A stretch of DNA of 33,055 nt, from the NCBI GenBank assembly GCA_023433225.1, contig JAEZDQ010000082.1:1-33055 (forward strand), in the 5' to 3' direction. The position numbers were made by a program, and so were the translations under genes. Under the pieces are notes generated by a model. That model searched no databases. It had not been told where the DNA came from and worked only from the letters and a program-made list of their open reading frames with translations. This document shows positions 15,778 through 23,036 of this stretch, in pieces; the stretch's first letter is position 1; each line of letters opens with the position of its first letter. Origin of the DNA: Bacteroidota bacterium. Its GTDB lineage: Bacteria > Bacteroidota > Bacteroidia > Flavobacteriales > Weeksellaceae.

Positions 15778-16830
15778 TCATTCCCCTTCAAACGCATTCC
15801 ATCCTTGTGCAGTTAGGGGCACGGCGGATTCGCTGCCCTGCAACATCAGATAGTTTTCCGCGTTTTGTTCGGTGGTATGGCCGATAACCGTAAGGTGTGG
15901 GTTTCCTTTGATTTTCGGGAAGTCGGATTGGGAAATGGTAAACAATAATTCGTAGTCCTCGCCTCCGTTGAGCGCACAGGTAATGGGGTTGATACCGAAT
16001 TCCTCCGCGGTTTTGATGACCATCGGATCTAGCGGGATTTTTTCTTCATAGACTTTGAAGCCGTATCCGCTTTGTTTGGAAAGATGTAAAATCTCAGACG
16101 AAAGGCCGTCGGAAACATCAATCATGGAAGTAGGCTTCACTACGAGTTGTTCCAACAAATCAATGATGTGCTTCCCGGCTTCGGGTTTTAACTGCCTTCC
16201 TACGATGTATTCATATTCCGCCAAATCGGGTTGGGTTTGGGGATTGACTTTGAAGACCTCATTTTCCCGCTCCAAAACCTGAAGACCCAGAAAAGCCCCG
16301 CCCAAATCGCCACTGACCACGAGTAACTCGTTTTCATCGGCACCGTTTCTATAGGTTAAATGCTCTCTTTTTGCGGTTCCGATTGCAGTCACATTGATAA
16401 TCAGCCCGCTTGTCGATGAAGTCGTATCGCCGCCAATCAAATCCACATTGTATTTTTTACAAGCAATCTGAATGCCTTCGTATAATTCTTCCAGGGCTTC
16501 TACCGGGAAACGGTTTGAAACGGCAACGGAAACCAACACTTGGGAAGGCTGTGCGTTCATGGCGTAAATATCGCTGAGGTTGATGATGATGGATTTGTAG
16601 CCCAAATGTTTGAGCGGAACATAAGCCAGATTGAAATGGACTCCTTCCACGAGCATATCGGTGGAAACCACGGTTTCCGTCCCTTCGAAATTCAGGACGG
16701 CGGCATCGTCGCCGATTCCGGTTCGGGTAGATTCATTTTGGATTTCAAATGATTGGGTCAAATGGTCAATCAAACGGAATTCGCCTAATTTTTCCAATGG
16801 GGTTAACTGCGGGTTTTTATCGTCAAGCAT
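15778..16830 (-). CDS. thiL: Thiamine-monophosphate kinase ThiL
   Basis: This 350-residue cytoplasmic enzyme phosphorylates thiamine monophosphate to the active diphosphate with ATP. It shows the PurM/ThiL fold motifs: GIGDDAAV at 38-45, STDMLVEGVHF at 56-66, a NLSDIYAM helix, IGGDTTSS and IDVSDGLSSE. The closing CALNGGEDYELLFT is also typical. The length is normal. Its ATG overlaps the last codons of the upstream thioesterase gene by 8 bases (ATGCTTGA), implying translational coupling. No other thiamine gene lies nearby and no TPP riboswitch is visible upstream. Confidence 0.95.
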   Translation of the reverse strand: MLDDKNPQLTPLEKLGEFRLIDHLTQSFEIQNESTRTGIGDDAAVLNFEGTETVVSTDMLVEGVHFNLAYVPLKHLGYKSIIINLSDIYAMNAQPSQVLVSVAVSNRFPVEALEELYEGIQIACKKYNVDLIGGDTTSSTSGLIINVTAIGTAKREHLTYRNGADENELLVVSGDLGGAFLGLQVLERENEVFKVNPQTQPDLAEYEYIVGRQLKPEAGKHIIDLLEQLVVKPTSMIDVSDGLSSEILHLSKQSGYGFKVYEEKIPLDPMVIKTAEEFGINPITCALNGGEDYELLFTISQSDFPKIKGNPHLTVIGHTTEQNAENYLMLQGSESAVPLTAQGWNAFEGE

Positions 16831-17326
16831 GGCTGAAAATTTGAGGGTCTATGTTTTGGGGTTTTACGGGCAGGTTTTTGAGGTCGGCCATGGATAAATT
16901 CCGGACAGAATGCCCTTTTGTAGCGAGCGAAAGCAAGGAACGCATTTCGGCCGGGGGAGGTGTGGTTTTCCTTTGATCCATGGAAAACCAAACCCCGAAA
17001 ACCCTTGAATAGGCTAAATGGGTTCCGTCTATTAAGTACAGGTTGTGTTCAAATTCAAACATTTCGCCTTTGTCTGAAATCCCGGTTTGTTCTACGGTGA
17101 TGATGATTTCTTGTCCTTCGTGCGCTTCTTTGAAAAAAGAAAATTCTTCCCGGAGCACGGCCGGGCCGATGTTCCATTGCGCTAAATTCTCCATTGAAAC
17201 ACCATAATGCCGCAAATAAGCAATCCGGGCAAAGCTGGTGAAATTCATGTAGGAGGCATTGGCCAGATGGCGGTTGGCGTCCAAGTCGGACCATCGTACA
17301 TGGGTTTCTGCAAAAAAGGGTTTCAT
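16823..17326 (-). CDS. Hotdog-fold acyl-CoA/acyl-ACP thioesterase
   Basis: This 167-residue protein of the 4-hydroxybenzoyl-CoA thioesterase group has the N-terminal motif VRWSDLDANRHLANASY, in which Asp16, Asn18 and His20 correspond to the active-site region. FEFEHNLYLIDGTHLAYSRVFGVWF supplies the later hotdog strands. It would hydrolyse an acyl thioester; the acyl group cannot be told. The gene overlaps the thiL start by 8 bases and has a promoter-like box 18 bases upstream, so it heads a two-gene unit. Confidence 0.85.
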   Translation of the reverse strand: MKPFFAETHVRWSDLDANRHLANASYMNFTSFARIAYLRHYGVSMENLAQWNIGPAVLREEFSFFKEAHEGQEIIITVEQTGISDKGEMFEFEHNLYLIDGTHLAYSRVFGVWFSMDQRKTTPPPAEMRSLLSLATKGHSVRNLSMADLKNLPVKPQNIDPQIFSHA

Positions 17327-17343
17327 ATGCTGCGAAATTATTG

Positions 17344-17351
17344 CAAAGATA
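17344..17351 (-). promoter_or_regulatory. Promoter -7 box for the thioesterase-thiL unit
   Basis: TATCTTTG on the minus strand matches TAnnTTTG, with its edge 18 bases before the ATG at 17326. No clear -33 element is seen; the upstream space is taken by the terminator of the lipoprotein gene. Confidence 0.5.
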
Positions 17352-17370
17352 GGCAGGAATTTATTGGAAA

Positions 17371-17400
17371 TAAAAAAGGCTGCCTTGAAACGGACAGCCT
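17371..17400 (-). terminator. Rho-independent terminator of the lipoprotein gene
   Basis: On the minus strand AGGCTGTCC pairs with GGCAGCCT (one bulge) around a short loop, and the stem is followed by TTTTTTA. It lies 25 bases after the lipoprotein stop codon. Confidence 0.8.
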
Positions 17401-17425
17401 CTGAACTTATTTGATTTCAATTGAA

Positions 17426-18205
17426 TTAATAATAGAAAAACTCTTCGGTGAAGTTGGTTCCATCTGAAGTCCCGCTGAAAGTATGGATGGCTTTGGTCGG
17501 GTATCCGTCTTCGTTGTAAGTGTATAGCACATTTTCAATGGTGCCGTCGGCTCCTTCCATTTTGATGTAATTGTGCTGGACGATGCCCATGGCCATGGCT
17601 TCGGGCGTGGTATAAGGCGAGAATTTATCGTCGTTGGTAACCGTGTTGGTCAGGTCGCCATTCTGGAATTCCTTGTAGCTACAATTGGCATCCGTGTATT
17701 GGTAGGTAATCAACACTTCTATCGGCGGCATGCCTTCTGCGATGAGGTTCATCAAGTTTTCAGTGACACCGCAGGGCGCGCTAAATGTCATTTCATTGGT
17801 CATCGTCATCATCACTTCACCCCCCACTTCCATTTCCATGTCTATGTTCAATAAGTTGCCGTTGATTTGCGCGGTCATGGTCGTAGTCGATTCGATTAGG
17901 TCGCCTTGGTGGGTATTGGTAACCGAAGTGTAACTGGTTTCGCTGGAATAAGTGTTGACGGTATGTGCATAGGTTTCCATGTCCAATATGTCGGAATAAT
18001 GGAAGATTTCCTTGACGCGGTTTTCGGCGTCATAGGTATAAGTGGTCAGTGCTTCAGCACCGTTGGTGGTTGTTTTTACTTCTTTGAGCAACATTCCTTC
18101 GCCGGTATTGCCGCTAGGATGGTAGCTTTCGTCCTCCCAGGCTTCGCAGGAAAGGAAAAAGGAAGTTGAGAGCAGCAGACACCCCAACATGATTGTTTTT
18201 TTCAT
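17426..18205 (-). CDS. Hypothetical lipoprotein with YD-like repeats
   Basis: This 259-residue lipoprotein has a signal peptide ending in the lipobox FLSC, with Cys20 lipidated. The mature protein is Thr-rich and acidic, with alternating beta-prone stretches. Two YD-like segments are visible: YTYDAENRVKEI at 56-67 and YTYNEDGYPTKA near 228-239. This resembles the many Bacteroidota lipoproteins built from short sugar- or surface-binding beta hairpins. I cannot assign a function. It starts 41 bases after the recX stop on the same strand and ends in its own terminator, so it may share the recX transcript. Confidence 0.85.
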   Translation of the reverse strand: MKKTIMLGCLLLSTSFFLSCEAWEDESYHPSGNTGEGMLLKEVKTTTNGAEALTTYTYDAENRVKEIFHYSDILDMETYAHTVNTYSSETSYTSVTNTHQGDLIESTTTMTAQINGNLLNIDMEMEVGGEVMMTMTNEMTFSAPCGVTENLMNLIAEGMPPIEVLITYQYTDANCSYKEFQNGDLTNTVTNDDKFSPYTTPEAMAMGIVQHNYIKMEGADGTIENVLYTYNEDGYPTKAIHTFSGTSDGTNFTEEFFYY

Positions 18206-18246
18206 GATTTGAATTATTTTGGGTAAAATTAGTATTTTTTATAAAA

Positions 18247-18780
18247 TTAAACCCCATTTAACATTTGGATTAAATCTGACTCGAAACCTTTTTGCAATAG
18301 ATAGTTCCGGATTTTTGCCTTTTTTTTGAAACTTTCCCTTTCAGACCGCAGTGATTCCTTTTTCTTTTCGAATAATTCCGTCAGCCTTGAGAAATAAGCT
18401 TCCGGGTCAATTTCTTTCAAAGCGGATTCAATCAATTTGGGAGGGATTTTTCTCTTTTTCAGTTCCGATTTGATTTTGACCCGCCCCCAGTTTTTCTGGT
18501 TGAATTTTCCACGGGCAAAACTTTTGGCAAAGCGTTCTTCATTCAGGAATTTATGCTGAATCAGGTAAATGATAATTTCGTCTTTGGCTTCGGGGATGAG
18601 GTTGAATTCCTTCATCTTGTTTTCTACTTCCCAGTGGCAACGGTCTTGGTAAACGCAGTATCTCGCCAGTTTCTCACGGATTTCTGCGAATGTGAAACTT
18701 TGGCCTGTATTATTTTGATTCTTTTTTGTAGCCAATTTTGGTTCTTTCTTTTTGTTCAGAAGATTGATTTTCCTTTTCAA
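18247..18780 (-). CDS. recX: RecX-family regulator of recombination
   Basis: RecX binds RecA filaments and limits recombinase activity. The three-helix repeats are visible: LARYCVYQDRCHWEVENKMKE, then FLNEERFAKSFARGKFNQKNWGRVKIKSELKKRKI, then a C-terminal unit ending in GFESDLIQMLNGV. The ATG at 18780 gives 177 residues, with about 27 Lys-rich residues ahead of the family core at SFTFAEIREKL. That start overlaps the 3' end of the ORF6N gene by 71 bases. A TTG at 18735 (LATKKNQ) would give a start closer to the family length with less overlap. The true start is undecided. Confidence 0.88.
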   Translation of the reverse strand: MKRKINLLNKKKEPKLATKKNQNNTGQSFTFAEIREKLARYCVYQDRCHWEVENKMKEFNLIPEAKDEIIIYLIQHKFLNEERFAKSFARGKFNQKNWGRVKIKSELKKRKIPPKLIESALKEIDPEAYFSRLTELFEKKKESLRSERESFKKKAKIRNYLLQKGFESDLIQMLNGV

Positions 18781-19231
18781 TCAGGAAATTGATCGCTTGG
18801 TAAATATCGTTGAAATTCTTGTCGTATCTGGTTTCCATTTCTTTTAATTTTTCCGATAATTCCTTGTAATTCAAAACAAATTCTTTCAGAGAAATGAAGG
18901 CTTCTACAATGGCAATATTGGTTTGAATCACTTTTTTACTTCGCAAAACACTGGCCAGCATGGTAACGCCATGTTCGGTAAAGGCATAGGGAGTAATATT
19001 GACATTTCGTTTACTTTGATCGGATGCGGTCACAATTTGTGACCGCATGGCTTCCCATTCTTCTTGAGCCAGACGAAACATAAACCTTTCAGGAAAACGT
19101 TCCATGTTCCTACTTACAGCCTGATTTAAAACCTTGGTTCCCACTTCATACAGTTCAGCTAAATCGAAATCCAACATCACGCTTTGCCCGCGGATCTCAT
19201 AAATTTTATTTTGGATAACAGCGAGTTACAT
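18710..19231 (-). pseudogene. ORF6N-domain protein gene with a stop at codon 2
   Basis: The minus-strand frame reads ATG (19231), TAA (19228-19226), then LAVIQNKIYEIRGQSVMLDFDLAELY, the standard N-terminus of ORF6N (KilA-N-like) proteins found in phages and mobile DNA. One base change to GAA or AAA would restore MELAVIQNKIYEIRG or similar. The rest is complete: RNMERFPERFMFRLAQEEWE, then AFTEHGVTMLASVL, a coiled coil, and the usual end SSEQKERTKIGYKKESK. Translation could restart at GTG 19180 or ATG 19177, giving 155-156 residues without the IRGQ strand. I call it a recent pseudogene. It sits between murF/alr and recX. Confidence 0.75.
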
Positions 19232-19274
19232 AACATTTAAGTTTAGGAAAGTAAATTTAAAGAATTTTGTGAAA

Positions 19275-19321
19275 AACCTTGCCAAAGTTTTCGGCGGTGC
19301 GGATATAACTTTGGCAAGGTT
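19275..19321 (-). terminator. Palindromic element after murF/alr, likely terminator
   Basis: A perfect 15-bp inverted repeat, AACCTTGCCAAAGTT (19275-19289) and AACTTTGGCAAGGTT (19307-19321), surrounds a 17-base loop. On the minus strand it begins 9 bases after the murF/alr stop and runs into TTTTTC, so it can act as a terminator. Its arms match the AACCTTGnCAAnGTT palindromes seen elsewhere in the window. Confidence 0.75.
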
Positions 19322-19329
19322 AAGAATTT

Positions 19330-21771
19330 TTACTCCCTATAATAAACCCTTTTCACTCTCGAAGAAATCGAAGTCAGAACTTCGTAGGGAATCGTTCCCA
19401 TTTGTTCGGCAAGATCGGAAATGCTCGGGTTTTCGCCGAAAATGATAACTTCATCGCCTTCTTTGCAAGGGCAATCCGTCACATCGAGCATAAGCATATC
19501 CATGCAAACAGTTCCGATAATTGGAACTAAATTCCCTTGAATGCTCATTTTGCCCAGGCCATTGCCCAATGAACGGCGGATGCCGTCGGCATACCCAACC
19601 GGAAGGGTGGCTATTTTCGTTTTTCTTTCTGCTTTGAATTTGCGACCGTAGCTCACGGTTTCACCGGTTTCGATTTCTGAAATCTTGGAAATTACCGTTT
19701 TGAAAGTCACCACATTTTTGAGTTTCTTTTGGGTTTCTTCATCATCCGAAATGCCATACATTCCGATGCCCAATCGTACGGCATCGTATTGATGTTGAGG
19801 GAAATGGATTATGCCTGCCGAATTCAAAGCATGTTTTACGGGTTTTATGTTTAAATCCGAACAGATTTTCTCATAAACTTCGTCAAAAACCTTGAGTTGC
19901 TCTTGGGCAAAAGCTTTTTCATCTTGCATATCGGCCGTTGCTAAATGCGTGAAAATGGATTTTACAATAAGAGATTTTTCCGATTTTAATTTTTGAATGA
20001 GTTCTTCAATCTGTTCTTTTCGGAATCCCAATCGGTTCATGCCCGAATCAATTTTGAGATGAATCGGATAGGGTTCTGTGATTGATTTTTCTTTGAGTGT
20101 CTGAATAAATAAATCCAAAACCCTGGAACTGTAAATTTCGGGTTCCAATTTATAATCGATGATGGACGAATAGCTGCTTTGCTCGGGGTTCATCACCATA
20201 ATGGGCAAAGTTATTCCCGCTTTCCGCAGTTCAACACCTTCATCTGCATACGCAGCTCCCAAATAATCAATTTGTTGGTGTTCCAATGTTTGTGCAATCT
20301 CAAAACTGCCGGTACCATAGGAGTTGGCTTTGATCATCGCCATCATTTTGGTTTCGGAATTCAGTTTGCTTTTGAAATATTTCACATTGTCAACCAATGC
20401 TTTGAGATTGATTTCCAAAACGGTGTCGTGCGATTTTTTCTCCAGAAAAGCAGATATTTTTTCCAATTGAAAGGGTCGGGCTCCTTTCAATAAAATGGCT
20501 TCATTATGGACGTTTTTAACGCTCAGTTCTTTTAAAAATTCTTCGGTATTCTCAAATATACGAGCCGGGGTTTTGAAGAGATTTTTGTATTTGGGAATGA
20601 ATTCTCCAATTAAAACCAAATCGTCAATCTGATAAGAATTCACCAAATCAGAAACTTTTTTGTAAAGATCGTCTTTGTTTAGGTTGCTTTGTAAAACATC
20701 GGTAAGCACCAGACTTTTTCGTGGGAAAGTTTGCTGTGCCAACACATCCAAAGCAACTTTTACAGAATGCAAATCGGAATTGAAACTGTCATTAATTAAA
20801 ATAGAATCGCGGATGGCCTCTTTGATTTCCAAACGCATTTCTATGGGAAGAAGGTTCCGGGTTTGGGGTAAATAATTTTCCAAATCCTCTCCCAAAGCGG
20901 CAATAACTGTTAAAACCGTCAAGCTGTTTTCAACCGAAGCATCGTCATGGAATGGAATCTGGAAGGCATAATTCTTTCTATTATATTCAAAATTAATTGC
21001 TTTCCCGGTCGGTATTTCCTCTATTGAAATAAGCCGAAGCGTGTTTTCAGTTGATTTCCCAAATGTGTAATAGTTTTTATCGGGAAAAACCGCTCGAATT
21101 ATATTTTGAACCAAGGCATTATCAGCGTTGAATATCAGCTTTTCGGATTTGCTGTATAGTTTTAATTTCTCGCGTATGAGTTCTTCTTTTGAGGTGAAAT
21201 TCTCCAAATGCGCCGAACTAATATGTGTTAACACCCCGATTTCCGGTTGGATGATTTCTTCGAGTTTTCCCATTTCAGCAGGCTTGGAGATGCCTGCTTC
21301 AAAAATTCCCAATGTGTTTTCTTCATTTATCTGCAATACCGAAAGCGGAACACCAATCTGAGAATTATAACTTTTCGGACTGCGAACAATTGAATAATCT
21401 TTCCACAAAAGTTGATTCAACCATTCTTTTACAATGGTTTTTCCGTTGCTTCCGGTAATTCCGATAATGGGCAAACTGAAGTTATTCCGGTGGTATTTGG
21501 CCCAATCTTGTAATGCTTTTAGGGGAGAGTCAACTTTCAGATACACTGCGTCACCAAAGATTTCATCTGTTTGGGAAACAATAAAAAACCTGATTCCTTT
21601 TTTGTAGGCATCAAATAAATATTTATTGTCGGCAAATGCGAAAAATACAGCGTTGTTGGGCTGATATACCGTCCGGGAATCGAAATAGATTTCTTCAATC
21701 TTTCCGATTGGGTTTCCGGTGATTTCAGCCGAAATGATTTGTGCTAATTCTTTTATTTCGTAGGGTTTCAA
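19330..21771 (-). CDS. murF/alr: Bifunctional MurF ligase / alanine racemase
   Basis: This 813-residue fusion makes D-alanine and joins D-Ala-D-Ala to the UDP-MurNAc-tripeptide in peptidoglycan synthesis. The MurF part (about 1-445) has the ATP loop GITGSNGKT at 104-112, FEAGISKPAEMGKLE, and NDSFNSDLHSVKVALD from 328 in the third domain. The racemase part (about 450-813) has the PLP lysine Lys481 in AMIKANSYGTG, DSGMNRLG, MYGIS and the catalytic Tyr708 in VSYGRKF, with Cys-Met-Asp in VCMDM. The fusion is common in Bacteroidota. It lies 68 bases after tdk, separated from it by a large hairpin, and a second palindrome follows its stop. Confidence 0.97.
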   Translation of the reverse strand: MKPYEIKELAQIISAEITGNPIGKIEEIYFDSRTVYQPNNAVFFAFADNKYLFDAYKKGIRFFIVSQTDEIFGDAVYLKVDSPLKALQDWAKYHRNNFSLPIIGITGSNGKTIVKEWLNQLLWKDYSIVRSPKSYNSQIGVPLSVLQINEENTLGIFEAGISKPAEMGKLEEIIQPEIGVLTHISSAHLENFTSKEELIREKLKLYSKSEKLIFNADNALVQNIIRAVFPDKNYYTFGKSTENTLRLISIEEIPTGKAINFEYNRKNYAFQIPFHDDASVENSLTVLTVIAALGEDLENYLPQTRNLLPIEMRLEIKEAIRDSILINDSFNSDLHSVKVALDVLAQQTFPRKSLVLTDVLQSNLNKDDLYKKVSDLVNSYQIDDLVLIGEFIPKYKNLFKTPARIFENTEEFLKELSVKNVHNEAILLKGARPFQLEKISAFLEKKSHDTVLEINLKALVDNVKYFKSKLNSETKMMAMIKANSYGTGSFEIAQTLEHQQIDYLGAAYADEGVELRKAGITLPIMVMNPEQSSYSSIIDYKLEPEIYSSRVLDLFIQTLKEKSITEPYPIHLKIDSGMNRLGFRKEQIEELIQKLKSEKSLIVKSIFTHLATADMQDEKAFAQEQLKVFDEVYEKICSDLNIKPVKHALNSAGIIHFPQHQYDAVRLGIGMYGISDDEETQKKLKNVVTFKTVISKISEIETGETVSYGRKFKAERKTKIATLPVGYADGIRRSLGNGLGKMSIQGNLVPIIGTVCMDMLMLDVTDCPCKEGDEVIIFGENPSISDLAEQMGTIPYEVLTSISSRVKRVYYRE

Positions 21772-21792
21772 ATCTTATTTGTTTAAGAATTG

Positions 21793-21840
21793 AACCTTGT
21801 CAAGGTTATTTTCATAGCGAATAATAACCTTGACAAGGTT
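21793..21840. repeat. Palindromic element between tdk and murF/alr
   Basis: A perfect 18-bp inverted repeat, AACCTTGTCAAGGTTATT (21793-21810) and AATAACCTTGACAAGGTT (21823-21840), encloses a 12-base loop. It directly abuts the tdk stop codon. On the minus strand it is not followed by a T tract, so it is not a standard terminator, though it may stabilise or attenuate the transcript. Each arm is itself almost palindromic. Confidence 0.85.
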
Positions 21841-22430
21841 TATGCGTTAATGTCTTTTTTCATTTCTTCCCAAAAAGCTGTGCGGCTCAGGGCTTCGTAT
21901 TCATCCGCTTCTCCGAGTTCCACCAGTTTATCGCTTTTTGTTTTGCGGTGTGAATAGTGGGCGAGGTTTCCGGTTCGCATGCAAATCGCATGGACTTTGG
22001 TCACGTATTCCGCCGTTGCCATCAAATCCGGCATCGGCCCGAACGGCCGGCCTTTGAAATCCATATCCAATCCTGCGATGATTACCCTTTTTCCGGAATT
22101 GGCCAATTGATTGGCAACCTCCACGATGGCTTCGTCAAAAAACTGGGCTTCGTCGATTCCCACGACATCGCAGTCTTCACACAACAATAAAATATTATAT
22201 GCCGAATCAACCGGCGTTGCATTCAGGTAATTCTGGTTGTGGGAAACGACTTCTTGCTGGGCATAACGGATGTCGATAGCTGGTTTGAAAACTTCGATTT
22301 TCTGTTGTGCCATTTCTGCCCGTTTCAAACGCCGGATGAGTTCCTCGGTTTTACCCGAAAACATCGATCCGCAGATGACTTCGAGCCAGCCGCTTTGCTT
22401 GGTGTGGTTGATGGTGTTTTCTAAAAACAT
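21840..22430 (-). CDS. tdk: Thymidine kinase (type II)
   Basis: This 196-residue salvage enzyme phosphorylates thymidine with ATP. The P-loop is GSMFSGKTEEL (about 21-31). The Walker B/DEAQFF motif (VVGIDEAQFFDEA) follows, then GLDMDFKGRPFGPMP for nucleoside binding. The later segment HAICMRTGNLAHYSHRKT has only one of the paired zinc cysteines of the classical enzyme, as far as I recall a common state in this phylum. The gene is preceded by a TAACTTTG promoter box 7 bases upstream of its ATG and lies upstream of murF/alr. Confidence 0.95.
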   Translation of the reverse strand: MFLENTINHTKQSGWLEVICGSMFSGKTEELIRRLKRAEMAQQKIEVFKPAIDIRYAQQEVVSHNQNYLNATPVDSAYNILLLCEDCDVVGIDEAQFFDEAIVEVANQLANSGKRVIIAGLDMDFKGRPFGPMPDLMATAEYVTKVHAICMRTGNLAHYSHRKTKSDKLVELGEADEYEALSRTAFWEEMKKDINA

Positions 22431-22437
22431 TGAAAAG

Positions 22438-22445
22438 CAAAGTTA
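22438..22445 (-). promoter_or_regulatory. Promoter -7 box for tdk
   Basis: TAACTTTG on the minus strand matches TAnnTTTG. It ends only 7 bases from the ATG at 22430, so the transcript would be almost leaderless if this box is used. No -33 element is clear. Confidence 0.4.
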
Positions 22446-22637
22446 AGGATTTTGGCTTTTCGTTTTTCGAAACTTGAAATTCGTTTTTAATAGACTCTAA
22501 AAAGGGAATTGAGGAAATTTAATTCGTATCTCACCATAAGTTACTACTTTGAAATATCTCCTAAATGAACCATGTTGAAATGAGGCAGTTGAATGTTTTG
22601 GCATAATAATTTCATAGGCTATTCAAAATTATCACTC

Positions 22638-22790
22638 ATGAAAAAAATAGCATACATTTCAGGATTCCTGATAGTCTTTGGGACAGCATTGGGTTGTGCC
22701 CATCCTGCCCCGCCGCCTCCGCCGCCACATCCGAAACACGGTGAAGCACCGCCACTTCCACCCAAGCCGCCTAAACCGCCAAGACCTTAA
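22638..22790 (+). CDS. 50-residue proline-rich lipoprotein
   Basis: I start at the ATG at 22638 (MKKIAYISGFLIVFGTALGC); an in-frame upstream TTG at 22593 adds residues that spoil the signal peptide. The lipobox is TALGC with Cys20. The mature part is 31 residues of Pro, Lys and His: AHPAPPPPPPHPKHGEAPPL then PPKPPKPPRP. Such a chain should be an extended polyproline rod or tether at the membrane. The next lipoprotein gene starts 3 bases after the stop codon. I do not recognise a family. Confidence 0.75.
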   Translation: MKKIAYISGFLIVFGTALGCAHPAPPPPPPHPKHGEAPPLPPKPPKPPRP

Positions 22791-22793
22791 ATC

Positions 22794-23036
22794 ATGAAAT
22801 ATTTCAGTCGGATTTTAGGGGTCTTATTAATCGGATTTTTGTTGGCTGCTTGTGTGCCCAGAAAACATCCAAGGCACCCACCGAAACATCCGCGGCACGG
22901 AAAGGTGATTTTGAAGGATCAGAACCATGACGGTAAAACTGCTAGGCACAATGCGCCCGGGCAGGTGAAGAAAAGAACCGGAGCGAAATCTGCGAAACCT
23001 TATGCGCCCGGTCAAAGGAAGAAAAGAAACCGCTAA
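22794..23036 (+). CDS. 80-residue basic lipoprotein with PGQxKK motifs
   Basis: The signal peptide ends in the lipobox LLAAC with Cys20. The mature part is strongly basic: VPRKHPRHPPKHPRHGK, then KDQNHDGKTARHNAPGQVKK, then SAKPYAPGQRKKRNR. The paired APGQxKK units are typical of short Bacteroidota proteins that databases often label quinol oxidase subunit 4; nothing in the sequence supports that activity. It shares the HPKH/HPRHG stretch with the 50-residue lipoprotein 3 bases upstream, so the two probably arose by duplication and are cotranscribed. Its stop codon directly abuts that of the convergent gene (TAATTA). Confidence 0.8.
   Translation: MKYFSRILGVLLIGFLLAACVPRKHPRHPPKHPRHGKVILKDQNHDGKTARHNAPGQVKKRTGAKSAKPYAPGQRKKRNR

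Noticed and set aside
15122..15816. Open frames within the repeat cluster (60-82 residues)
   Set aside because: They consist of dispersed-repeat sequence and lack any recognisable family or initiation context.
15672..17326. TPP riboswitch controlling thiL
   Set aside because: No THI-box-like conserved core was seen upstream; thiL starts inside the preceding thioesterase gene.
21978..22010. Tdk damaged because it lacks one zinc Cys pair
   Set aside because: The segment CMRTGNLAHYSHRKT is, as far as I recall, normal for Bacteroidota thymidine kinases, so loss of function is not indicated.
22593..22637. TTG start at 22593 for the proline-rich lipoprotein
   Set aside because: It places polar and bulky residues ahead of a perfect MKK signal peptide at 22638.
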